Source of the DNA: Peptococcaceae bacterium
Lineage (GTDB): Bacteria; Bacillota; DSM-521; Neomoorellales; Neomoorellaceae
DNA: 29,833 nucleotides
NCBI GenBank assembly: GCA_003509545.1
Contig: DOLC01000048.1
Location: 1 to 29,833 of the forward strand
Direction: 5' to 3'
Positions 22,320 to 29,389 of this stretch are shown in pieces. Under the pieces are notes generated by a model. The model made no database searches and had not been told where the DNA came from. It saw only the letters and a program-made list of their open reading frames with translations. Numbering within the stretch: position 1 is the stretch's first letter; every line of letters starts with the position of its first letter. The translations under genes and the position numbers were made by a program.

Positions 22320-23630
22320 ATGCCGCAGCAACACATTGAGTGTGAGTTTTGTTTTCATAACGTGGGCCAGGGGCTTTTCTATACGGGGCACGTGGACGAC
22401 CTCAAGTTTATATACGATTGCGGGAGCCAAAAAGAGGCGTGTGCCGAAAAGGCCGTTGTAAGCTATTGCAGTGCCATCCAGGGCAAATCATCCGGCAAAG
22501 TGTCATTGCTGGTGCTATCTCATTTGCACTACGACCACATTTCTGGACTTAAAGCCCTTCTCGCCCATACTACCGTAGAAGTTGCGGTGCTGCCCTATCT
22601 GACACCCTGGGAGAGACTGTTACTTGCCTGCGTCGTCCCGGACTACCTTCAGTGGTACCTTGATATTCTGAAGGACCCAGTCGGTTTTCTCAGCGAGTAT
22701 AAAGTGGGCAAGGTTGTCCTGATCGCGCATGGTCGGCCTAAAGAACCTAATGATCGAGGCGGGAGCGACTCTTCTCACCGTTCAGGCCCGGACTTGATAG
22801 GTGATACACCAGTTGACATGAGGGAGCTAGCAGATTTAAACGAGGATGATTTGCACAAGATCTTTCAGAAGGAAGAAGAAAATGGTAACGATTGGCGAAA
22901 GCTGTATCGAGATGGGAAGTTGATGGTAAAGACCCACGACGGTGTCTTCAGACTAAGAAATCTATGGGAATTTGCGCTTTACAACCAACCGGTTGCGGAT
23001 GATTGTATTGAGGCTTTTAAAAATTGTGTTTCGCAGCTCCCCGCGCCCGCGGACTACGATAAATTTCCTTTAACGTTACTTCTTAAGGAGAAGAATTTCA
23101 TAAAAGAATTAAGGAAATGCTACTGTGAAGACCTAATGAGAGACCGCGATGATCTAAACTTTACCTCCTTGGTTTTATGGCATGGACCTATAAACCCGGA
23201 CTGGTGGCCGAAGCTTCAATGGGGACATTGCCCTTGCTACGCATCCGACGGCATTTACAGAACAAAATTTGCCCTTGAAGCATGCGCCATCGGCGTGGGA
23301 TGTTCCTTTGTAGTAGATCTCTTCCGGAAACCAGCCCTCGGACAGTTGCTTACCGGCGATATGAACCTCAACAATAACTACGAAGCCTTCAAAGGGCATC
23401 TTGGGACCAGGCTGGAATCCACGGCGGTCTGCCTCGTACCCCACCACGGATCCGGCCACAGCTGGAACAACAAGATAATAGAGGATCTGCCATGGTGCAA
23501 GATATGGGTTATCTCCGCTGGACGGGAGAACCACTACTATCACCCCCACAAAGAAGTTCTCCAAGACCTCCTGCAACGCGGGAAGGCATTATGCGTAGTG
23601 CACGAAAACTTATGCCTCATTATAAACTGA
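22320..23630 (+). CDS. MBL-fold metallo-hydrolase of unknown role
   Basis: The 436-residue protein has the metallo-beta-lactamase fold signature HLHYDH (68-73) after a hydrophobic strand, Asp347 in LLTGDMN, and HHGSGH (375-380), the set seen in the ComEC/Rec2-like branch that acts on nucleic acids or phosphodiesters. A long insertion (about 115-290) of helical, charged and cysteine-bearing sequence separates the first motif from the rest. No signal peptide or membrane helix is visible. It starts with ATG behind AAGGAGAG, downstream of the flagellin terminator, and is less GC-rich than fliB. Its placement between flagellin and fliB may be coincidental. Substrate unknown; a defence or signalling role is possible but unsupported. 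Confidence 0.85.
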   Translation: MPQQHIECEFCFHNVGQGLFYTGHVDDLKFIYDCGSQKEACAEKAVVSYCSAIQGKSSGKVSLLVLSHLHYDHISGLKALLAHTTVEVAVLPYLTPWERLLLACVVPDYLQWYLDILKDPVGFLSEYKVGKVVLIAHGRPKEPNDRGGSDSSHRSGPDLIGDTPVDMRELADLNEDDLHKIFQKEEENGNDWRKLYRDGKLMVKTHDGVFRLRNLWEFALYNQPVADDCIEAFKNCVSQLPAPADYDKFPLTLLLKEKNFIKELRKCYCEDLMRDRDDLNFTSLVLWHGPINPDWWPKLQWGHCPCYASDGIYRTKFALEACAIGVGCSFVVDLFRKPALGQLLTGDMNLNNNYEAFKGHLGTRLESTAVCLVPHHGSGHSWNNKIIEDLPWCKIWVISAGRENHYYHPHKEVLQDLLQRGKALCVVHENLCLIIN

Positions 23631-23890
23631 TAGAATATATGCCCCATGAACTCATCGTAACGATCCAGTGTTTTTCGCGAAGGGTTATACCTTTTGCAAG
23701 AGACGTTTGGAGCAAAAATCCGTCTTTGGCCACTACAGCCGTAAACCGGCGCACCCTGTGATTTTCGGAACTGCCAAGGAGTTTGGGGTGCGTCTTAACC
23801 GGGCAATTTGGCGCCGTTGCCGCCCGCGCCTTTGTCCGTTATGGCCGGTAACGTCCCCTTGAGGGGGCAAGAGAGACAGGAGGGCATGCG
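23631..23890 (+). other. Gene-poor spacer between MBL hydrolase and fliB
   Basis: These 260 bp hold no recognisable gene; a 64-codon frame (23668-23862) has no ribosome site and no family resemblance. A CCCCTTGAGGGG hairpin at about 23856 lacks a T-run. The fliB ribosome site lies at the right end. No promoter is evident. Confidence 0.4.
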
Positions 23891-25135
23891 GTGAAGGGGA
23901 ACTCGAGGATAATTCTCATGCCCCGGTACATGGCCAATTTTAAGTGCACCGGGCCCGGGTGCGAGGACAACTGCTGTATCGGGTGGAGGATCGAAGTCGA
24001 CGAGGAGACCTACAAAAAGTACCGCCGCCTGCGCCGCCCGGAGCTTGCGCCTTTGTTAGAAAAGGCGGTAACCCGCAACCGCTCCAACCCCGGCCCCAGA
24101 AGGTACGCCAAAATACGCCTCAAACCCGACGGCTGGTGCCCTTTTCTTACGGATGAGCGCCTCTGCCAGCTGCAGCTCGTCCTGGGGGAAGAATACCTCT
24201 GCAATACTTGCTACGTTTATCCCCGCAACTTTAACGAGGTGAACGGGGTGATAGAGAAGTCGGCGACCCTGTCGTGCCCGGAGGCGGCCAAACTCGCCCT
24301 CCTGGACCCCCGGGTAATGGAGTTTGACGAGGTGGAGGAGCAGCTCGGCCGCCCCCAGGTAATCAAATCGCGCCTCAATACGTTGGACCTCAAGTGGTCC
24401 GGACGTCCCCAGCGGTACTTCTGGGAGCTCAGGGTCTTCGCCGTCGACCTCCTGCAGAACCGCGCCTACTCCCTGGAAGACCGCCTTATTCTCCTCGGCA
24501 TGTTTTGCCGGAAGCTGGCCGAGTATGCGGAGTCCGGCCGGGCGCGGGAAATCCCGGACCTCATCAATACCTACAACCGGCTTCTGGATGGCGGCGCTCT
24601 GCGGGAGTCCCTGGCGGGCATACCCGCCCAGTCCACCATCCAGATGAAGCTTCTAAAGGAACTGGCGGACCAGAGGTTTCCCTTGGTGGTGAAGAACACC
24701 CGCTATCTCGAATGTTTTGCCCAATGCCTCCACGGGCTACAGTACACCCAGGAGGCCGGGGTGGAAGAGATAGGCGAAAGGTACGCCGCGGCCTATGCCG
24801 ACTACTACCGGCCCTTCATGGAAAGCCACGGGTACATCCTGGAGCACTACCTGGTGAACCACGTCTTCAAGAATCTCTTCCCCTTCGACTTCGACCGCAA
24901 CACGGTCTTCGACTCCTACATAATGCTCGTGGTCCACTACGCCCTGATCAAGCTCATCCTCATCGGCATGTCGGCCTTCCACAAGGGGCTTGAGCCGGAG
25001 CTGGCCGTAAAGCTCATCTATTCCTTTTCCAGGACTGTCGAGCACAACACCGCCTACCTCAACAGGGTGCTGGATTTGCTGCACGCCCACCGGTACGACA
25101 CCATGGCCTGGATGGCCATCATGATCCGGAACTAG
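23891..25135 (+). CDS. fliB: FliB-type flagellin lysine N-methylase
   Basis: FliB methylates surface lysines of flagellin. The 414-residue protein opens with the family signature LMPRYMANFKCTGPGCEDNCC and GWRIEVDEETY. A second cysteine group follows in WCPFLTDERLCQLQ and LCNTCYVYPR at about 83-116; such clusters are conserved in the family and probably bind a metal or Fe-S centre. The remainder is helical. The start is GTG, 7 nt after AGGAGG. The presence of a flagellin gene 1.7 kb upstream on the same strand supports the assignment. The gene is GC-rich, unlike the MBL gene before it. Confidence 0.88.
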   Translation: MKGNSRIILMPRYMANFKCTGPGCEDNCCIGWRIEVDEETYKKYRRLRRPELAPLLEKAVTRNRSNPGPRRYAKIRLKPDGWCPFLTDERLCQLQLVLGEEYLCNTCYVYPRNFNEVNGVIEKSATLSCPEAAKLALLDPRVMEFDEVEEQLGRPQVIKSRLNTLDLKWSGRPQRYFWELRVFAVDLLQNRAYSLEDRLILLGMFCRKLAEYAESGRAREIPDLINTYNRLLDGGALRESLAGIPAQSTIQMKLLKELADQRFPLVVKNTRYLECFAQCLHGLQYTQEAGVEEIGERYAAAYADYYRPFMESHGYILEHYLVNHVFKNLFPFDFDRNTVFDSYIMLVVHYALIKLILIGMSAFHKGLEPELAVKLIYSFSRTVEHNTAYLNRVLDLLHAHRYDTMAWMAIMIRN

Positions 25136-25367
25136 CGCCCGCAGGCTCTGTACGCCGTGGGGCTTAAGGCCTCTACCTGGCCCTTGCCGGAGCGGGGCTC
25201 CCGCCCGCCGGCCTCGGTCGCCACGGGGCGGGACGGAGCCTGCTTTTTGCTGCGAGCTTACAAGCCCCCTCCACCCCGTCACCCCTTATGGCCTTCGCCC
25301 GGAGTGCAGCCTTTGTTACCGCCTGCCGCGCTCCCCCTCCCGCCGGCAGACACTTCCCCTGTTGGCC

Positions 25368-25389
25368 GGCCGGCCTTAATGGGCCGGCC
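25368..25389. terminator. GC-rich hairpin between fliB and the DUF72 gene
   Basis: GGCCGGCC-TTAATG-GGCCGGCC forms an 8-bp stem that includes the DUF72 stop codon in its loop. No T-run follows on either strand, so termination is only possible, not demonstrated. The rest of 25136-25367 holds no gene. Confidence 0.35.
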
Positions 25390-26182
25390 CGAGGGTAGCA
25401 GAGGAAAGTAAAAGCTTCTTCAGCATGCGGGCGTTTAAAACCGCCTGTCCGCCGAAATGGTTGTTAAAGGCTACAAACACCCGCTCAGAGTTTTCGGCCA
25501 GGAAGCCGATCCTTGGCACCCACTCCAATAATTCCTCCTCCGTGTAGAAGTAATCGTAGCGCTGCCAGGCCTCTTCGTGCTCCCACCAGTTGGCCGCGTT
25601 CCGCCCGTGGAACCGGACGTAAGCCACCGGTGCCGTAACCTGCACCGCACTGCCGGGTAGGCCCTTAAGCCTTGGTGCGTCCACGCACACATATCCCACG
25701 GAAAGGGAGCGCAAAAGAGCCCACGTTTCGCCGCTTTGCCAGCTTGAGTGCCGGAACTCAACCACCAGGGGGAGATCCGGCAACAACTCCCGCAGCTGCT
25801 CGAGATAGTTCCTGTTCTCGGTTGTCGCCTTAAAGGAGTAGGGAAACTGAAGGAGCACGGCCGCAAGCCTCCCGGTTTGAGAGAGGGGCTTTAAAGCCTC
25901 CGCCGTTTTGGCCGCCTCCTCCTTTACCCTTTCCCCCCGCTCATGGGTGAGGCCCCGGAAGGCCTTAACGGCAAACAAAAAGTGCTCCGGCACCTTTTTT
26001 AGCATACCCTCGAACATCCTGGCGGACGGCAGGCGGTAGAAGGTGGAGTTTACCTCAGTGAAGGAAAATTCCCCGGCGTAGAAGGACAGCATTTCCTCCT
26101 GCCGGGTACCGGCCGGATAAAAGGGGCCCACCCAGTCCTTGTAGCTGTACCCCGACGTCCCCACGTATATTTCGGCAACCAA
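25376..26182 (-). CDS. DUF72 (YecE-family) protein
   Basis: The 268-residue protein is a TIM-barrel-like DUF72 member: YVGTSGYSYKDWVGPFYP at the start, EVNSTFYRLP, FAVKAFRGLTHERGE, LLQFPYSF, VVEFRHSSW, VAYVRFHGRN and the C-terminal VFVAFNNHFGGQAVLNA. The biochemical function of the family is unknown. The start is TTG, 7 nt after AAGGAGG. That ribosome site lies in a 44-bp repeat derived from an mntA 3' end, where in the intact module it serves hepT. Expression of this gene may therefore depend on a borrowed toxin-antitoxin signal. Confidence 0.88.
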   Translation of the reverse strand: MVAEIYVGTSGYSYKDWVGPFYPAGTRQEEMLSFYAGEFSFTEVNSTFYRLPSARMFEGMLKKVPEHFLFAVKAFRGLTHERGERVKEEAAKTAEALKPLSQTGRLAAVLLQFPYSFKATTENRNYLEQLRELLPDLPLVVEFRHSSWQSGETWALLRSLSVGYVCVDAPRLKGLPGSAVQVTAPVAYVRFHGRNAANWWEHEEAWQRYDYFYTEEELLEWVPRIGFLAENSERVFVAFNNHFGGQAVLNARMLKKLLLSSATLGPAH

Positions 26183-26188
26183 AGGTTT

Positions 26189-26232
26189 GCCTCCTTGAGG
26201 GCTTCATATAGTTCACGCCGTCCCTGCTCTAG
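26189..26232 (-). repeat. 44-bp repeat, copy 2 (mntA 3' scar before DUF72)
   Basis: One mismatch against 20453-20496. It supplies the stop codon (TAG) of the second hepT at its upstream end and the ribosome site of the DUF72 gene at its downstream end, so it is a recombination scar from another mntA copy. Confidence 0.85.
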
Positions 26233-26678
26233 TAGGTACTATCCGCGCCTTCCCTGGCTAAATAATCAAGGATATATCCGGTGAATAAGGCAAAATCACC
26301 TAGTTTATCTCTGAGGATATTGTAGATTTCCTCAGGGCCGACGTCAGCATACGCGCGTACTAACCGGTTGCGATAGCCTGCCATCCCCTGTATTTGGGAC
26401 ATAAACTCTAGAGGGATAATACCATTTCTGCCCAATAAGGTGATAATACTTTTGTAATCTTCCGGCCGCCCTAAACCTTTCTTGGCGACGATATGACGCC
26501 CGATATCCAGTAGCGCTTCCAGGGCTCTTCGCAAGTGGTGCTCGGCTATCGCAAAATTATCTTCGTCGGCAAGAAACTCTTCCTTGCTCAGCTCGGCCAG
26601 GCGTTGCAGGCGATTGGCGGAAATCCGGATTTGAGCAATCCTGTCGCGGATTAGTCTTGCGTTAAGGGAAGAAGGCAC
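26229..26678 (-). CDS. HepT-like HEPN protein with lost catalytic histidine
   Basis: This 149-residue protein matches the HepT at 20010-20444 across its length: FLADEDNFAIAEHHLRRALEALLDIGRHIV, GLGRPEDYKSII and GMAGYRNRL. The HEPN motif reads RNRLVRAY, so the histidine (His106 in the intact copy) is arginine here (codon CGC at residue 108, one base from CAC). RNase activity is therefore unlikely. The start is taken as the GTG at 26678, which overlaps the mntA remnant end by 17 bp. The last residues and the stop come from a 44-bp mntA-derived repeat, so the original C-terminus may be altered. Confidence 0.8.
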   Translation of the reverse strand: MPSSLNARLIRDRIAQIRISANRLQRLAELSKEEFLADEDNFAIAEHHLRRALEALLDIGRHIVAKKGLGRPEDYKSIITLLGRNGIIPLEFMSQIQGMAGYRNRLVRAYADVGPEEIYNILRDKLGDFALFTGYILDYLAREGADSTY

Positions 26679-26820
26679 CGTTCCTAATAGCCTCCTCAAC
26701 TTCTTTTTCGTACAGACGGATGAAAGGCTCAAAATCAAGATAATCTCTAAGGATCTTATCCTCCAGGTCGGTGCGGAAATCTTCGTCATCAGAGTGCACA
26801 ACTATCCCCCGGCTTATTAT
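26662..26820 (-). pseudogene. mntA-like antitoxin, 3' fragment beyond the IS
   Basis: Fifty-two codons and a stop encode IISRGIVVHSDDEDF and then DYLDFEPFIRLYEKEVEEA, the C-terminal half of an MntA-type nucleotidyltransferase. It begins exactly at the IS200/IS605 right end. Joined to the 55-codon fragment at 28998-29162 the frame is continuous (LAFE followed by IISRG; compare AFEVISKG in the intact copy). It precedes and overlaps the second hepT, as in the intact module. Confidence 0.85.
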
Positions 26821-27077
26821 GTGAACCTCCCCTGACTGAAGTCAGAGGCTTCAGCAGGTTAACGCCGGGTACACCATAGAGGCTCCCGGCCTTCGCGCCT
26901 GCCCCGGGTACGGGGATGAAGCAGTCCCCGGGCCGTGGGCCCAACTGCCGGCCATCCCTAGTCTCCGGGTCCAAGCAACCAGCGGGTTCCCGCCTTCCGC
27001 CGCGGTACCTTGTAGGCGCCGGAGCCCCAAAGGGGCCCCGCCCCTGACGCGGCTGCCCCTCCGTCGCCGGAGAGGTC
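26821..27077 (-). ncRNA. IS right end and probable TnpB omega-RNA
   Basis: The 257 bp after the tnpB stop are very GC-rich and full of inverted repeats (for example GGGGC-CCC-TTTGGGGC near 27030 and CCGTACCCGGGG near 26910), ending in the CTGAC-TTCA-GTCAG hairpin. In characterised TnpB systems the omega-RNA spans the tnpB 3' end and right end, with the guide taken from flanking DNA. By that rule the guide here would begin ATAATAAGCCGGGGGA, which is mntA sequence. The RNA itself is inferred. Confidence 0.55.
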
Positions 27078-28481
27078 TTAAGAAGCGTACACGCACAAGA
27101 ACCGGTCAAAGATGTTCTCCGTAGCGAGAAAGTCCGCACTGAAGTCCCTTACTTTCCCGCACGAACTGCACCTCGCCAGCTTTTTCCCGTTCCTCCTCCC
27201 CGGAGTGTACCTTTCTATGGTGAGCTTCCCGCATAGAGGGCACCGCCGGGAAGTATCCGCCGGGCTTACCCTGACGACTAATATGCCAGCGTGCAGGGCC
27301 TTGTACCTGGCGTACCGGTAAACCCTCCCCCTCACCCAATAGCCCAGCTTCTGGTTCAGGTAGTGCGACTTCGTCCCCTTCTCAGGACGTAGGGTCTTGA
27401 GATTCTCAAAGACAATTATCTTGGCCCCGTGCTCTACAGCAAAGTCCACTATCTGCCGGGATATAAGGTGCGCCAGGTAGTCGTTGAAGTTCGCTATCTT
27501 TTCCCAGAGATCACGGGCAAAGCTCTCCCCCTCAGGTATGACGCGCGTCTCCCTCTGGAGGCGGACCACCTTCTCGAGATACCGCTTCCTAAGGCGGCTG
27601 TCCTTAGCACCCGGCAAGAACCTGGCGGCCAGGACCCTACCTTCGGTATCCCTTACCGTCATGACGGCATGGTGGTCCACCCCCAGGTCGACCACGCATA
27701 CCCTGAGGGAGGGGTCTGTCCTGATGAGGTGCTTCAAAAATGCTTTCCGGAGGCCGGAAGCCCTGGAAGCATCGCCGAACTTCTCTGCCTCTGCCAGCAG
27801 AAAAAACAATGCTTTCAGCTTCTCATCGGATAACAGCGATGTCACCTGGAACAGGGGTATGTGGAGTCCCCACCCGTATCTCTTCCTGACCAGAGTAGGG
27901 GAACCTGCCGCATACCCCGCAGGGATTGCGAAAGAGCCGGCCAGCACCACCTTCCTGTACCCGTAAGAGCGCCCCGTGAAGACCTTCAGCAAAATACGCC
28001 TTTCGTCCAGCGTTTTATACGCAGTCCCGTACCACGTGGGCCAGGAGGATACTTCATCCGGGAACTGCGGGGGTCTTTCCGTGAAGGGCACCGGTTTTTT
28101 GCCCTCCTCCGCTCTTTTCCGGTTCCTCTGTTCGTGTTTTTCTTTCTTCCGCTGCCACCGCTCGTAGTTGCTCTTCCAAGAGAGGGCCAGGCCGCGGGCC
28201 TCAGCTATAGCAGCCCGCCTCAAACCGGAAGGCAGGTCGGGAAACTCCCGGTCAAAAGGATATAGTGGCTCTGGGTTGTCCTTGGTGCAGTGGGTAAGTA
28301 GCTCTGCCTGCTTGAGCCAATCGCTCCGCTCCAGAAGCTCCATGTGGTCGTGGAACACTTGGAGGTAGTACGATACTACCTGACGGAATAGCGATACCGT
28401 CCGTTCCAGGTGTCCCGCTGTCTTCTCACCTAGAATTAGCCTTACCCTGAGCGTTTTGCAGGGGCCGTAAAGGTGCGGCAT
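27078..28481 (-). CDS. tnpB: TnpB RNA-guided nuclease of the IS200/IS605 element
   Basis: TnpB is a compact RuvC-type RNA-guided DNA endonuclease, ancestor of Cas12, that promotes retention of its element. The 467-residue protein has RuvC residues Asp265 (VVDLGVDHH), Glu359 (VFENLK) and Asp450 (SADFLATENIF), with the zinc ribbon CPLC (414-417) and CSSC (438-441) between the last two. All catalytic positions are intact. The ATG lies 3 bp after the tnpA stop, giving a tnpA-tnpB operon. The 3' end runs into the probable omega-RNA region. Confidence 0.93.
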   Translation of the reverse strand: MPHLYGPCKTLRVRLILGEKTAGHLERTVSLFRQVVSYYLQVFHDHMELLERSDWLKQAELLTHCTKDNPEPLYPFDREFPDLPSGLRRAAIAEARGLALSWKSNYERWQRKKEKHEQRNRKRAEEGKKPVPFTERPPQFPDEVSSWPTWYGTAYKTLDERRILLKVFTGRSYGYRKVVLAGSFAIPAGYAAGSPTLVRKRYGWGLHIPLFQVTSLLSDEKLKALFFLLAEAEKFGDASRASGLRKAFLKHLIRTDPSLRVCVVDLGVDHHAVMTVRDTEGRVLAARFLPGAKDSRLRKRYLEKVVRLQRETRVIPEGESFARDLWEKIANFNDYLAHLISRQIVDFAVEHGAKIIVFENLKTLRPEKGTKSHYLNQKLGYWVRGRVYRYARYKALHAGILVVRVSPADTSRRCPLCGKLTIERYTPGRRNGKKLARCSSCGKVRDFSADFLATENIFDRFLCVYAS

Positions 28482-28484
28482 TTC

Positions 28485-28889
28485 TTATTCACCAGCCTTT
28501 TGGCCCTCGATGTACTTCCTCACTGTTTCCTCGGAGATATGGCCGACCGTACCCACGTAGTACGATGGGTTCCAGAGGTGGCCTCCCCAAAGCTCTTTCT
28601 TGAGCTCAGGGAACTCCTTGAAAAGGAACCGGGCGGTAACTCCTTTGAGGGCTTTAACCATGCTGGCCACCAGGTGGTTGGGTGTGGCGCGGACAAAGAG
28701 GTGAACGTGGTCAGGCATTATTTCCATAGTCTCAATAGTGAAGCCATTGTCTCTGGCCACCTGGTGCAGGAGCCCTTTGAGGTGTTCAGCCACCTTTCCC
28801 GTAAGTAATGGCTTGCGGTATTTGACGCACCAGACGATATGGTAGGCTATGTTGTATACGCTGTTGCGGCTACGTTGTAGTTCCACCAT
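28485..28889 (-). CDS. tnpA: IS200/IS605 Y1 transposase TnpA
   Basis: TnpA is a single-strand DNA transposase of the HUH Y1 type that recognises the subterminal hairpins. The 134-residue protein has the HUH pair His61-x-His63 in PDHVHLFV and the nucleophile Tyr126 in ETVRKYIEGQ. WGGHLWNPSYYVGTVG, conserved in the family, precedes the tyrosine. Length is normal for the family. It is followed directly by tnpB. Confidence 0.95.
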   Translation of the reverse strand: MVELQRSRNSVYNIAYHIVWCVKYRKPLLTGKVAEHLKGLLHQVARDNGFTIETMEIMPDHVHLFVRATPNHLVASMVKALKGVTARFLFKEFPELKKELWGGHLWNPSYYVGTVGHISEETVRKYIEGQKAGE

Positions 28890-28950
28890 TCGTACTCCTG
28901 ACTTCTGGCTTTTGCATATATCATATCATAAGCAATATTCCAAAGCAAGG

Positions 28951-28988
28951 CCGCGCCTCCTGACTGAAGTCAGAAGAATGCGGCGCGG
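28951..28988. repeat. IS left-end hairpin
   Basis: An inner stem CTGAC-TGAA-GTCAG (28960-28973) sits inside an outer stem CCGCGCC/GGCGCGG (28951-28957 with 28982-28988). The inner hairpin is identical to that at the right end. It is the expected TnpA recognition structure, located next to the cleavage site at 28997. Confidence 0.8.
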
Positions 28989-28997
28989 CGGTTATTC

Positions 28998-29162
28998 TTC
29001 AAAAGCCAGACGAGGGGAGATCTTTTGCAAAAAAACAATATCCACAGGTGCCTTGAGCTTCTCTTCGACTTCGAGCTGGATATTTACCGCCATTTCAGAA
29101 TGGTGGCGTATTAGAATACACCTGAGGACACAACCAAAATTTTCATTTGCTCCTTTATCCAT
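28998..29162 (-). pseudogene. mntA-like antitoxin, 5' fragment before the IS, catalytic motif lost
   Basis: From the ATG at 29162, 55 codons run to the IS left end, the last part reading NIQLEVEEKLKAPVDIVFLQ and then SPRLAFE, the middle of an MntA protein. The preceding residues (NENFGCVLRCILIRHH) do not contain the GS-x-DxD nucleotidyltransferase motif, although the start codon and leader match those of the intact mntA. About 30 codons with the active site are therefore missing, apart from the IS interruption. The joined product would be 107 residues against 137 for the intact homologue. Confidence 0.8.
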
Positions 29163-29218
29163 GCTTTACGCACCTGCCTAAGTGCTCATCTGACTTCAAG
29201 TTCCAGTATACCATGGGT
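29159..29218 (-). repeat. 60-bp repeat, copy 2 (leader of decayed mntA)
   Basis: 57/60 identical to 20847-20906. It keeps the extended -10 TGGTATACT but the region where the -35 stands in copy 1 is different sequence, so promoter strength is probably changed. Confidence 0.9.
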
Positions 29219-29300
29219 CAAGCCATGTGAGAGTCTTCACCTTTTCTTCTAACGCAAAAGAAACAGATCCTAAACGCTTCCTTAACATTTTTGCCATCAT
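29196..29300 (-). CDS. Small open frame with good ribosome site, possibly a truncated gene
   Basis: Behind GGAGGGAA an ATG-ATG pair opens a 34-codon frame (MMAKMLRKRLGSVSFALEEK and onward) that ends inside the 60-bp mntA leader repeat. The first 25 residues faintly resemble the C-terminal DUF4351 helices of some Rpn/transposase-like proteins, but the match is weak. As the frame runs into recombined sequence it is probably a 5' remnant cut by the event that placed the repeat here. The rest of 29301-29389 holds no gene. Confidence 0.3.
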   Translation of the reverse strand: MMAKMLRKRLGSVSFALEEKVKTLTWLDPWYTGT

Positions 29301-29389
29301 TTCCCTCCTGGCCGGGCCGGTGAGAGGCTATTTTCGGGATAGGTACATATTGCAGCTGCCTGGCTAAGCCGTCGATGACGTCGTACCGC

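Larger units (their letters stand above)
26821..28997 (-). mobile_element. IS200/IS605-family insertion sequence (tnpA + tnpB), complete
   Basis: The element is 2177 bp and carries tnpA and tnpB in one direction. Both ends have the same subterminal hairpin CTGAC-TTCA-GTCAG on the minus strand, at 28960-28973 and 26832-26845. Its limits can be set because it splits an mntA-like gene: removing 26821-28997 restores the reading frame with no target duplication, as expected for this family. The left flank reads TTTTGAA, and TTGAA resembles the TTGAT target of ISDra2. The transposase and TnpB active-site residues are all present, so the insertion may be recent and active. Confidence 0.9.

Noticed and set aside
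24394..24993. 199-codon frame inside fliB, same strand
   Set aside because: Lies in another frame of fliB, and is Arg/Pro/Gly-rich as expected for a shadow of a GC-rich gene.
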